The position numbers and the translations under genes were made by a program. The notes beneath the pieces are model-generated. The model had not been told where the DNA came from. It made no database searches and saw only the letters and a list, made by a program, of their open reading frames with translations. Below, in pieces: positions 1 to 5,670 of a stretch of DNA of 9,001 nucleotides; within the stretch, counting starts at the first letter, position 1, and the number at the start of each line of letters is the position of its first letter. This DNA comes from an uncultured Synergistia bacterium (GTDB taxonomy: Bacteria; Eremiobacterota; SpSt-956; JAKJGF01), in contig CALARM010000244.1 of NCBI GenBank assembly GCA_937888925.1, positions 1 through 9,001 on the forward strand, given 5' to 3'.

Positions 1-2
1 AA

Positions 3-938
3 CTTTCATTCAGTGAAGACGAAGTAGATCCTTTTGCACCTTCTCTTGCCAGTCCTACCCATGTCAAAGCTTCACCTGAGAAAATACCGGAAGTAAAAGA
101 AAAAAAAGATCCTTACGTGGATCAGATTCCTGACAGAATAGATATGTATATATATATAGTCAAAGAACATGAAGATTATAATAAACGTTATCTTGCCATA
201 TCAAATCTAAAACCTTCAGACGGAGACAGAGTAATAGAAGTGCTGGCTGAAGCCCTTAAAGATCAGAACAGGACAGTAAGAACTCAGGCTGCTATTACCC
301 TCGGGAAAACCGGAGATAAAAGAGCACTCTATGTAATTATGGAAGCTCTGGAAAAAGATGAAGACCCTGCCATCAGAGAAACCTGTGCATCAATTATGGG
401 AGACCTTATGGATCCAAGAGCTATAGATCTATTGATAAAAGCTCTGAAAGATAAAGATAGCTTTGTCTGTGGTGCTGCTCTTAAAGGATTGACACAGTTT
501 AACGATCCCAGAATAATGGATGCCATAATAGAATATTCCGAATCATGTGACAGCTCTCAATGGCCTGATATAGTTCAGTTCCTTGCAACTAACGGTGATA
601 AGAAAATAGTGAAAACCCTTTATAAAATATGTGATAAAACTACAGATATCGATCTCAAGGTAAATATAATGTCTATTTTAGCAGAAGAAAAATACAGAGA
701 ATCTTCAACAGTTGATCTGCTCATAGGAACATTAAGAGATAGTAACAGTAAATTAAAAATAAGTGCTATAAAAGCCCTTGGAGATATGGGAGATAAAAAA
801 GCTATAAAACATTTATGTGATTACCTGACAGAAAAAGATCAGGAAATCTGCAGAACTGCAGATGAAGCTCTTGCAAAACTGGGTTATAAGAAAACAGCTC
901 TTACAAAACTAAAAGCTATCTTCTTTAAAAAATATTAA
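3..938 (+). CDS. HEAT-like repeat protein, 3' part (5' end outside window)
   Basis: Helical-repeat scaffold protein, probably for protein-protein interaction; the partner is unknown. The frame is open from base 3, the first complete codon, to TAA at 936-938. The GTG at 117 is therefore only an internal Val codon: it lacks a Shine-Dalgarno site, and the 38 upstream codons read as a plausible acidic, Pro- and Lys-rich linker. The gene is 5'-truncated by the window. Counting from GTG117, PBS-lyase/HEAT-like units are visible at about residues 22-50, 53-81, 85-113, 116-140 and 213-242, with a last half unit to about 265. They carry the pattern A-x-x-x-L-G-x-x-G-D-x-x-A, for example ITLGKTGDKRA and IKALGDMGDKKA. 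The middle (140-210) is more diverged. The linker implies another domain upstream, not visible here. No signal peptide or membrane segment lies in the visible part. Confidence is high for the repeat class; there is no evidence for a specific function. Confidence 0.9.
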   Translation, partial: LSFSEDEVDPFAPSLASPTHVKASPEKIPEVKEKKDPYVDQIPDRIDMYIYIVKEHEDYNKRYLAISNLKPSDGDRVIEVLAEALKDQNRTVRTQAAITLGKTGDKRALYVIMEALEKDEDPAIRETCASIMGDLMDPRAIDLLIKALKDKDSFVCGAALKGLTQFNDPRIMDAIIEYSESCDSSQWPDIVQFLATNGDKKIVKTLYKICDKTTDIDLKVNIMSILAEEKYRESSTVDLLIGTLRDSNSKLKISAIKALGDMGDKKAIKHLCDYLTEKDQEICRTADEALAKLGYKKTALTKLKAIFFKKY

Positions 939-991
939 AATTTTTATAAAAATAAAAAATTACTACAATATTTTATTACCTTCTGCGTTTA

Positions 992-1014
992 TATAATATC
1001 ATAAACACAGGAGG
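992..1014 (+). promoter_or_regulatory. -10 box and Shine-Dalgarno of the small exported protein gene
   Basis: A perfect TATAAT lies at 992-997 and a perfect AGGAGG at 1009-1014, 8 nt before the ATG at 1023. The region 17 nt upstream of the -10 (about 969-974) has no good TTGACA match. Initiation near 1004 would leave a leader of only about 19 nt. The preceding 939-991 stretch is almost pure AT and shows no convincing terminator for the HEAT gene. Confidence 0.55.
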
Positions 1015-1022
1015 CGAATAAA

Positions 1023-1703
1023 ATGAAACTACTGGTTACAAGTTTACTCATTCTATCACTCATTTTCTCTCTTGCTTATTTTACCTGTACAGTGGCACAG
1101 GAAGGGCCATGTGGGCCGAAGCATAACAAATCTGATAATATGCCGTCTGGCCCTCCCGGTCCACCGGAAGGCCGGGGGTGTCCGCCGTCTGGTCATCCCA
1201 ATCCGCCGGAAGGCCGGAACTGTCCGCCAGCGGAATTAACAGATGTACAGCTCCAGGAATTAATGACTTTTTGCAAAGAGTACTTTCCGACTTTTTACAA
1301 ATCCCTCGAAGGTCTTAAAAATTCCAATCCCCTTATGTACAAAAAAGCTACAGGTGAAAAATTTGCTTTCATGTTACATTTAAAGGAACTCAGAGACGAG
1401 GAACTCCTTAAAGTTATAACAGGGAAAATAGAGCTGGAAGATAAATCCAGAGAACTGGTACGAAAATACAAAGAAAATGAAGGAAACGATACTGCACAGG
1501 CATCTATCGAAAAGGAACTGGAGAAAATCCTCTCTGATATTTTTACTCTCAGACAGAAAGAAAATCAGTTACAGGTAGAGAAAATGGAAAAAGAAATCAA
1601 ACACATGAAAGAGATTATTTCTGAGAGAGAAAAGAATAAAAACATTATAATAAAAGATGGACTGAATAAGCTGACAGGTAAATCAGAATATCTTGAATGG
1701 TAA
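1023..1703 (+). CDS. Exported helical protein with Pro/Gly/Cys repeat, unknown function
   Basis: A 226-residue protein. It begins with a Sec-type signal peptide: MK, then a hydrophobic stretch to about residue 20, with likely cleavage after TVA (residue 25). There is no good lipobox. Residues 26-70 are a low-complexity Gly/Pro/Cys segment with two copies of PPEGRxCPP at 47-55 and 61-69. Residues 72-226 are predicted helical and strongly charged, with a probable coiled coil at about 160-205. The Cys residues of the mature protein are C30, C53, C67 and C84. The pattern of the helical part (LTxxQLQELxxFxKExxPxxYxxLxxLKxxNPxxY, then a charged coiled coil) resembles, from memory, uncharacterised exported helical proteins of Planctomycetes-like genomes. 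It is also loosely like CpxP/Spy-type periplasmic sensors, but no LTxxQ repeat pair proves that. The ATG is supported by AGGAGG 8 nt upstream. The gene ends inside the A-tract of the convergent hairpin. Confidence 0.85.
   Translation: MKLLVTSLLILSLIFSLAYFTCTVAQEGPCGPKHNKSDNMPSGPPGPPEGRGCPPSGHPNPPEGRNCPPAELTDVQLQELMTFCKEYFPTFYKSLEGLKNSNPLMYKKATGEKFAFMLHLKELRDEELLKVITGKIELEDKSRELVRKYKENEGNDTAQASIEKELEKILSDIFTLRQKENQLQVEKMEKEIKHMKEIISEREKNKNIIIKDGLNKLTGKSEYLEW
1161..1229 (+). repeat. Two direct 27-nt repeat units in the Pro/Cys-rich coding segment
   Basis: Units at 1161-1187 and 1203-1229 are offset by 42 bp (14 codons) and differ at only a few bases. Each begins CCRCCGGAAGGCCGG and encodes PPEGR[GN]CPP. 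The stretch is markedly GC-rich against the AT-rich surroundings. This fits an in-frame duplication, or selection for Pro/Gly codons. Confidence 0.7.
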
Positions 1704-1736
1704 AAAAGCTGTGACGCGTCGCACCCGGCGCGTCAC
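1702..1736 (-). terminator. Intrinsic terminator of the PD40 propeller gene
   Basis: GTGACGCG (1711-1718) and CGCGTCAC (1729-1736) form a perfect 8-bp stem. It extends inward through a T-G wobble and two more pairs to a 4-nt loop at 1722-1725. Read on the minus strand the stem is followed by AGC and six T residues (complement of A1702-1707), the classic Rho-independent layout. On the plus strand the downstream sequence (TTCACCGC) lacks a T-tract, so it should act mainly on leftward transcription. The minus-strand TGA (1733-1735) lies inside the stem, and the plus-strand TAA (1701-1703) runs into the A-tract. Confidence 0.8.
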
Positions 1737-3046
1737 TTCACCGCTATAAATTGACATCTTGCCTGAATACTATCACTGTTATTACCTGTCAATTTTACAG
1801 GCTTCTCTCCTGACGGATTTATCTTGAATAAACTTATGGTTCCCTCTTCAAGAGCCTGAAAAACTATATATTTTCCGTCATATGTCCAGGACGGATAGAT
1901 ACTCTCTTTAAAACCTGTATTGATTTTCTTCTGTACCCCCTGTGACAGAATATATAAACTCCATAAACCATCACTGTTTCCGCAGAAAGCAATCTTTTTT
2001 CCGTCAGGTGATATGGAAGGAAAAGATTTCTCAAACCCGCTCTGTGTTAATACTTTAAGATTTTTACCGTCTATGTCCATACTATATAGTTCATTGCTGC
2101 CGTTTCTTTCTCCTGAGAAAAGGATTTTTTTTCTATCAGGATAGAGAACAGGGTGAATGGCCAGAGTAAAATCAGTTGTAAGAAGGGAAACTTTTTTTGT
2201 ATCAAGAGTCATTCTATATATGGCAGGTTTCATGTCCCGGAAGGACTGAAATATAATATTATTCTTATCTATAAAACCTGGCATAATATCATTACTTCCG
2301 CTATTTGTTATTCTTTTTTCACCTGTGCCGTCAGAATTTATTGTATAAATACTCCATATTCCGTCCTTATTTCCTGAATATATTATGTTCATTCCGTCAG
2401 GAGATATTGAAGGGAAAGCTTTTTCGTATTTTTCTTTTGTTACTTTATGAAGATTGGAACCATCAGGGTTAATGGTATATATATTCATAATATCATCGGC
2501 ATCCGATACAAATATTATTTTTTCTTTTAATTTAACATTGATAAAAGGAGCAGGAGAAACATGCACTGTCGGTGTCATAGAAGATTTAACCTGCGGTGTC
2601 GGAGTTGCCGGGACAGGGGAAATCTGCGGGACAGTCGGTGAAGGAGTAAAAGCAGGGAGAGGAGCAAAACTGATATCTTCCCTCTTTAAAATTCCGTTTT
2701 TCCCGGCACTTATTATGAAATGTACAGAACCTGTTTCTTCATGTTCCCATATTAATTGATCCTGACAAGAAACATATTTATCACGGGATATTACATTTCC
2801 ATTTATATCGAATATAGTTTTTACTATAATCTTTTTTCCGTCTTTAAAATCTTTTTCTATCTGCATATAACCTTTTTCTGACGGTTCCGTATATATATCC
2901 ATAGAGGAAAGCTTATCTTTTAATAAATTCATTTCTTTGAAGATATCTGATGCAGTAAGTTCTTCTCCCGTACCGGCATAAGTATAAATAATGGTAAATA
3001 AAAATAAAGCAATAGTAAATAATATAACATATAAAGTTTTTTTCAT
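1733..3046 (-). CDS. Exported PD40 (TolB-like) beta-propeller protein
   Basis: A 437-residue secreted or periplasmic protein. A signal peptide occupies residues 1-24: MKK, a long hydrophobic core, cleavage near YAG. Residues 25-127 form an unrecognised N-terminal domain. A Pro/Thr/Ser linker at about 128-168 leads to a six-bladed propeller of PD40/WD40-like units at about 175-420. The units carry the SPDGxxIxYSGxxDGxWxIYxxNxDG pattern, best seen at 211-247 and 342-370, where FPSISPDG occurs twice. PD40 blades are known from TolB and related periplasmic proteins. Here there is no TolB N-terminal domain, and no tol or pal gene is adjacent, so tolB should not be assigned. The start is an ATG with AGAGGGG (3052-3058) 5 nt upstream. 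The gene has its own promoter and its own terminator. A ligand-binding or envelope-interaction role is inferred from the fold only. Confidence 0.88.
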   Translation of the reverse strand: MKKTLYVILFTIALFLFTIIYTYAGTGEELTASDIFKEMNLLKDKLSSMDIYTEPSEKGYMQIEKDFKDGKKIIVKTIFDINGNVISRDKYVSCQDQLIWEHEETGSVHFIISAGKNGILKREDISFAPLPAFTPSPTVPQISPVPATPTPQVKSSMTPTVHVSPAPFINVKLKEKIIFVSDADDIMNIYTINPDGSNLHKVTKEKYEKAFPSISPDGMNIIYSGNKDGIWSIYTINSDGTGEKRITNSGSNDIMPGFIDKNNIIFQSFRDMKPAIYRMTLDTKKVSLLTTDFTLAIHPVLYPDRKKILFSGERNGSNELYSMDIDGKNLKVLTQSGFEKSFPSISPDGKKIAFCGNSDGLWSLYILSQGVQKKINTGFKESIYPSWTYDGKYIVFQALEEGTISLFKINPSGEKPVKLTGNNSDSIQARCQFIAVK

Positions 3047-3083
3047 AAATACCCCTCTGTTTTTTACTGTAAAAATACAAAAA

Positions 3084-3112
3084 ATTATATAATACCTGAA
3101 AGAGAATTACAA
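3084..3112 (-). promoter_or_regulatory. Sigma-70-type promoter of the propeller gene
   Basis: On the minus strand, TTGTAA (3107-3112) is followed after exactly 17 nt by a perfect TATAAT (3084-3089). The ATG is at 3046, so the leader would be about 30 nt. It contains the AGAGGGG ribosome site at 3052-3058. This supports transcription of the gene independently of the SPFH gene upstream. Confidence 0.65.
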
Positions 3113-3155
3113 GTATTTTATAGTGTATTTCGTAAGTTATTGGAATTTAATTAGA

Positions 3156-3220
3156 GTGAAAAGTGAAAAGTGAAAAAAACAGGATATTACTCACTGTTCA
3201 CCATTCACTTTTCACTTTTT
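3156..3220. repeat. Inverted heptamer array (GTGAAAA x3 / TCACTTT-type x4)
   Basis: Three tandem GTGAAAA units at 3156-3176 face four tandem inverted units at 3191-3218 (TCACTGT, TCACCAT, TCACTTT, TCACTTT). The two arms pair perfectly over 16 bp (3159-3174 with 3204-3219) around a 29-nt loop. That loop can itself fold through AACAG/CTGTT (3178-3182 and 3194-3198). The array begins 2 bp beyond the SPFH stop codon, so it could end or stabilise that transcript, but no clean U-tract follows on the minus strand. It resembles the heptanucleotide short tandem repeats known from cyanobacterial and other genomes. Confidence 0.75.
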
Positions 3221-3222
3221 AT

Positions 3223-5325
3223 TTACTTTGCTTTCGGCGGTACAGGTGGCATTGCCGGAGGAATAGCTTTTTTCACCTGTGTTATCTGTGCAGGCTGAGC
3301 TGTAACCTGCGGATTGCTCTGTGTCTTATCAGTAATACTCTGTTTCATCTTCTGCCGGAAAGCTTCTACCTGGGGATCACGAACCTGTGTGCTTTCAAGT
3401 TTATGAAGCTGTTCAGTCAACTTATCAGAAAGGAACATGCCTATAAGACCTTCTATAAGATTTCCGCTGCCTCCCTGGCCTGTTCCGCTTCCTCCGAAGA
3501 TTATCTTTGGCACAACATCTACATGGGCAGTCTCGATAGCTTCTGCAAACCTGTTCATTACCTGCTGCATGACCTGGAATTGAGGTCCTCCGTAGGCTCT
3601 CACCTGTTCTTCCGTTGCCATGGCCTGTGCTATACCTATACGGGCCACCTTTTCAGCTTCAGCTTCTGCCATTATACGAATCCTTTCAGCTTCAGCTTCT
3701 GCAAGGGCCTTTATCTGGTTGGCCTGCTGGAGTGCTTTCTGATATTCTGCTTTACCCTGGTTTGTCTGGACTGTAATACTCAATTCGGACTCTGTCATTA
3801 CCTGCTGCTGACCTGCACGGGCCTGGGCTTCACGGAGTTCCCTTTCTTTCTGAGAAGCTTTTTCCTGCTGGGAATAGGTCTCTACCTGTTCTTCTGCAAT
3901 CTGTCTGTCACGAAGCTGAGCAAGTATATTCTCTATCTTGTTATCGCCGGGAGATGATGCGGGTGTGCCTATAAGCACTTCTTCCAGTTCCAGATTATAA
4001 TGGCCGAATTTTTCTTTCATTTCTTCACTTGAAATCTGCTGTATGGAACTTCTATCCTGAAGTAACTGAATAAGGGTACGGGTCTGTCCTATATTCTTAA
4101 AATAGGCTCCCACCATCGGGTCAAGAGTCTGTTCTACAAGTTTCTTTATATCTCCGAATCTCTGTATTACAAGAGGAGCTTTCCTGTAATCTATGTGGAC
4201 CACTACGGAAAGAGGCAGAGTCGGCTCAAAAGCATCTTTTGTAATGAGAGAAATTTCTGCCAGGTTTTCATCGAATTTATGAGAGCCTGTTTCACGTCTG
4301 TTCCACTTTAAAATAATATTGGTAGTAGGTACAGTAATTACCTTTCCTGCATAGGTGTTAAAAGCATACTTACCGGGCATTAAAGGAACATTCCATACAC
4401 CTCTGTTTCCTTTCGATGCAAGTTCTCCATGTTTATAATCGGCTCCCGAAAGATCCTCACCTGTCGAACCTGTATAGGAAACTACAACACCAACCCATCC
4501 CACTTCAATAGTAGTTTTCGGTATCATTTCCACTGTGGCAAAAAGTCTATTTATATAATATGTGCCTTCTACCAGTGTCTGATACTGTCTTCCTCTCATA
4601 CCTCCTGCAATTAAAAATTTGTCAGGGTCCTGGAAATTATTATGATAAGTTTCAGTATCTTCCGGCTCCTGTCCTACAACAGGAGCAATCAATTCACCCT
4701 GAGGCATGGAAGGGCCGTCATGAACCGTTACAATGCCGACCATATCATCGGAATCCTTTATAACTACCGGTCTGTATCCATCTCTTTCCAGTATTACTAA
4801 AGACATATTTTTTACGACTTCTTCTTCTTCACGGCTCAGAGGAAGATAATAAACCTTTTCCTCTGTAAAGACCATAAACTGTGCAAGATTTATTGCATAG
4901 GTTCCTTCACGGAGTATCTGCCTCTGAGGGCCACGCTGTCCTCCGCTCCGTAGAAAACTTTCCACATCCTGGAAATCCTTTGCCTGTAAATTGCAGGCCA
5001 GAGTCTGAGTGGCGCTTAAAGGCTGGCCGTCTCTTGCAAATACATAACCTATCTTTCCCTGGGGGATTGTTACAAGTTGAGCTGTATGAACAAAGTCACG
5101 GAAAGGCATAAGAGGGTGAATGCCTCCGCGCAATACATGGGGTTGAAAACCTGCCTCTCCGGACATTGCAATAAAACCGCTCTTGATAGAGCCGCCTATA
5201 CGTCTTTCCAGAATTCCTATCTGATTATTCGGTATTATACGTATAAAATAAGTTGTTATAATCTTTACTACAGCATATAGTAAGATGATTGAACCGAAAA
5301 TAATAAATATAATTAATCCTCCCAT
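3223..5325 (-). CDS. Membrane-anchored SPFH/flotillin-like protein with repeated N-terminal modules
   Basis: A 700-residue protein. One N-terminal membrane helix (about residues 3-28) anchors it. Residues 30-455 contain SPFH/Band-7-like beta-rich sequence, including the LPLSVVVHIDYRKAPLVIQRFGDI segment (about 370-393) typical of the SPFH core. A charged helical domain follows at about 460-570. It is flotillin-like, with the tandem EA repeat AEAEAER/AEAEAEK near 542-562. A Gly-rich hinge lies at 611-622 and a Pro-rich tail at 680-700. Before the core, a short module (G-x-Q-x-x-x-L-x-x-G-x-Y/H-x-I-N/P) recurs at about 59-75, 131-148, 244-262 and 307-325, so the protein is longer than ordinary flotillins (roughly 450-500 residues). 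SPFH proteins assemble into membrane microdomain scaffolds. No NfeD-type partner gene is adjacent. The start is an ATG with AAAGGAG (5333-5339) 7 nt upstream. The family is clear; the exact role is unknown. Confidence 0.88.
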   Translation of the reverse strand: MGGLIIFIIFGSIILLYAVVKIITTYFIRIIPNNQIGILERRIGGSIKSGFIAMSGEAGFQPHVLRGGIHPLMPFRDFVHTAQLVTIPQGKIGYVFARDGQPLSATQTLACNLQAKDFQDVESFLRSGGQRGPQRQILREGTYAINLAQFMVFTEEKVYYLPLSREEEEVVKNMSLVILERDGYRPVVIKDSDDMVGIVTVHDGPSMPQGELIAPVVGQEPEDTETYHNNFQDPDKFLIAGGMRGRQYQTLVEGTYYINRLFATVEMIPKTTIEVGWVGVVVSYTGSTGEDLSGADYKHGELASKGNRGVWNVPLMPGKYAFNTYAGKVITVPTTNIILKWNRRETGSHKFDENLAEISLITKDAFEPTLPLSVVVHIDYRKAPLVIQRFGDIKKLVEQTLDPMVGAYFKNIGQTRTLIQLLQDRSSIQQISSEEMKEKFGHYNLELEEVLIGTPASSPGDNKIENILAQLRDRQIAEEQVETYSQQEKASQKERELREAQARAGQQQVMTESELSITVQTNQGKAEYQKALQQANQIKALAEAEAERIRIMAEAEAEKVARIGIAQAMATEEQVRAYGGPQFQVMQQVMNRFAEAIETAHVDVVPKIIFGGSGTGQGGSGNLIEGLIGMFLSDKLTEQLHKLESTQVRDPQVEAFRQKMKQSITDKTQSNPQVTAQPAQITQVKKAIPPAMPPVPPKAK
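3651..3702 (-). repeat. 19-nt exact direct repeat encoding a hendecad coiled-coil unit
   Basis: The 19-mer TTTCAGCTTCAGCTTCTGC (plus-strand reading) occurs at 3651-3669 and again at 3684-3702, offset by 33 bp (11 codons). It encodes the two successive 11-residue units AEAEAERIRIM and AEAEAEKVARI. An 11-residue period is the hendecad used by right-handed coiled coils, which fits a flotillin-like helical domain. Confidence 0.7.
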
Positions 5326-5352
5326 AATACATCTCCTTTAAAAAATAAACTT

Positions 5353-5410
5353 TTACCGGTCAGCTAGCGCTAGCGGACGAAATATGCCTGAATAAAACAA
5401 AAACCGGTAA
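5353..5410. repeat. 8-bp inverted repeat TTACCGGT / ACCGGTAA
   Basis: TTACCGGT at 5353-5360 is matched exactly by ACCGGTAA at 5403-5410, enclosing 42 bp that include the 12-bp palindrome. Both arms contain the self-complementary ACCGGT, so each could also be a half of a regulator site. It lies 28-85 bp upstream of the SPFH ATG. Confidence 0.5.
5359..5378. promoter_or_regulatory. 20-bp near-perfect palindrome, candidate operator of the SPFH gene
   Basis: GCTAGCGCTAGC (5363-5374) is a perfect 12-bp palindrome made of two tandem GCTAGC hexamers. It extends to GTC...GAC at 5359-5361 and 5376-5378, with one mismatch between (A5362/G5375). The dyad sits about 34-53 bp before the SPFH ATG, a usual place for a dimeric repressor site. 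A transcript hairpin is an alternative. No regulator gene is seen nearby. Confidence 0.4.
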
Positions 5411-5443
5411 CTGATAGGATACCAAAAATCCTCTTCACCTCCT
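5360..5443 (-). other. Orphan Shine-Dalgarno with possible short leader ORF
   Basis: On the minus strand AGGAGGTGA (5443 to 5435) matches the consensus anti-16S sequence over nine bases, yet no annotated gene follows. Two short frames start after it. One begins with TTG at 5425 (21 codons, TGA at 5362-5360); the other with ATT at 5429 (19 codons, TAG at 5372-5370, hydrophobic product). Both stop inside or at the edge of the 20-bp palindrome. No ATG is available, so translation is doubtful. It could be a leader peptide for the SPFH gene, a relic, or chance. Confidence 0.2.
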
Positions 5444-5459
5444 CATTCTGACTATCAGT
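5410..5459. repeat. Inverted repeat ACTGATAG / CTATCAGT with nested AGGAT hairpin
   Basis: ACTGATAG (5410-5417) pairs with CTATCAGT (5452-5459), 8 bp. It overlaps a second, mutually exclusive dyad AGGAT (5416-5420) / ATCCT (5428-5432). A similar AGGAT/ATCCT hairpin recurs at 5518-5531. Two competing stems ahead of the SPFH gene could be a conformational switch in its leader. This depends on transcription starting upstream of 5459 on the minus strand, which I cannot show. Confidence 0.35.
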
Positions 5460-5582
5460 CACATGGGCTCGATGAAAAATCTGGAATATCCATAATAAAA
5501 AAATACTTCGATAAAGTAGGATATAAATCCTTCTTATTGAATAAAAGACTAACAGCCATGACCGAGCTGGTCACAACGAAGA

Positions 5583-5636
5583 ATGAGAATTTGTTTCTCC
5601 CGTCAAGCGTTACGTGTTATTTGTTACGATTCTCAT
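5583..5636 (+). repeat. Inverted repeat ATGAGAAT / ATTCTCAT with alternative stem
   Basis: ATGAGAAT (5583-5590) pairs perfectly with ATTCTCAT (5629-5636). The left arm can instead form a short stem GAGAA (5585-5589) / TTCTC (5595-5599). Between the arms GTTACG occurs twice, at 5609-5614 and 5623-5628, 14 bp apart. The cluster lies 35-88 bp before the kinase ATG and overlaps its candidate promoter, which suits an activator or repressor site. Confidence 0.4.
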
Positions 5637-5649
5637 ATGAAAATATGAC
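5621..5649 (+). promoter_or_regulatory. Weak candidate promoter of the kinase gene
   Basis: TTGTTA (5621-5626) and TATGAC (5644-5649) are 17 bp apart, each matching four of six consensus bases. GAAAGG (5654-5659) is the only ribosome site before ATG 5671, with a long 11-nt spacer. A five-codon out-of-frame ORF (ATG 5663, TAA 5678) overlaps the start. Confidence 0.3.
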
Positions 5650-5670
5650 ATAAGAAAGGCTGATGGTTTC

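Larger units (their letters stand above)
5326..5670. other. Divergent intergenic region dense in inverted repeats
   Basis: This 345-bp gap lies between the leftward SPFH start and the rightward kinase start, so it must hold both promoters. It contains several separate dyads, listed individually, plus smaller ones: AGGAT/ATCCT at 5518-5531 and TGACC-N5-GGTCA at 5559-5573. No strong sigma-70 promoter for the SPFH gene is evident. On the plus strand one frame is open from 5411 to TAA at 5651-5653 (81 codons). It has no start codon with a ribosome site; its first in-frame ATG is 5558. It has no recognisable domain and may be a remnant or chance. Confidence 0.6.

Noticed and set aside
941..952. 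TTTTTATAAAAA palindrome after the HEAT gene as a terminator
   Set aside because: The dyad is pure AT, self-complementary without a loop, and not followed by a T-tract. It is expected in AT-rich DNA.
2454..2759. 101-codon plus-strand frame opposite the propeller gene
   Set aside because: It mirrors the Pro/Thr linker of the PD40 protein and has no start signal or recognisable domain.
1733..3046. Naming the propeller gene tolB
   Set aside because: PD40 blades are shared by many proteins. The TolB N-terminal domain and tol/pal neighbours are absent.
3163..3957. 264-codon plus-strand open frame opposite the SPFH gene
   Set aside because: Its composition (Cys, Phe, Leu and Ser rich) is the mirror of the Gln/Glu/Ala-rich SPFH coding strand. 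Its start lies in the heptamer array with no ribosome site, and the minus-strand protein has clear domains.
5481..5504. Minus-strand ATG with 12 codons (MDIPDFSSSPCD) in the divergent region
   Set aside because: It is very short, with no ribosome site and no similarity recognised.
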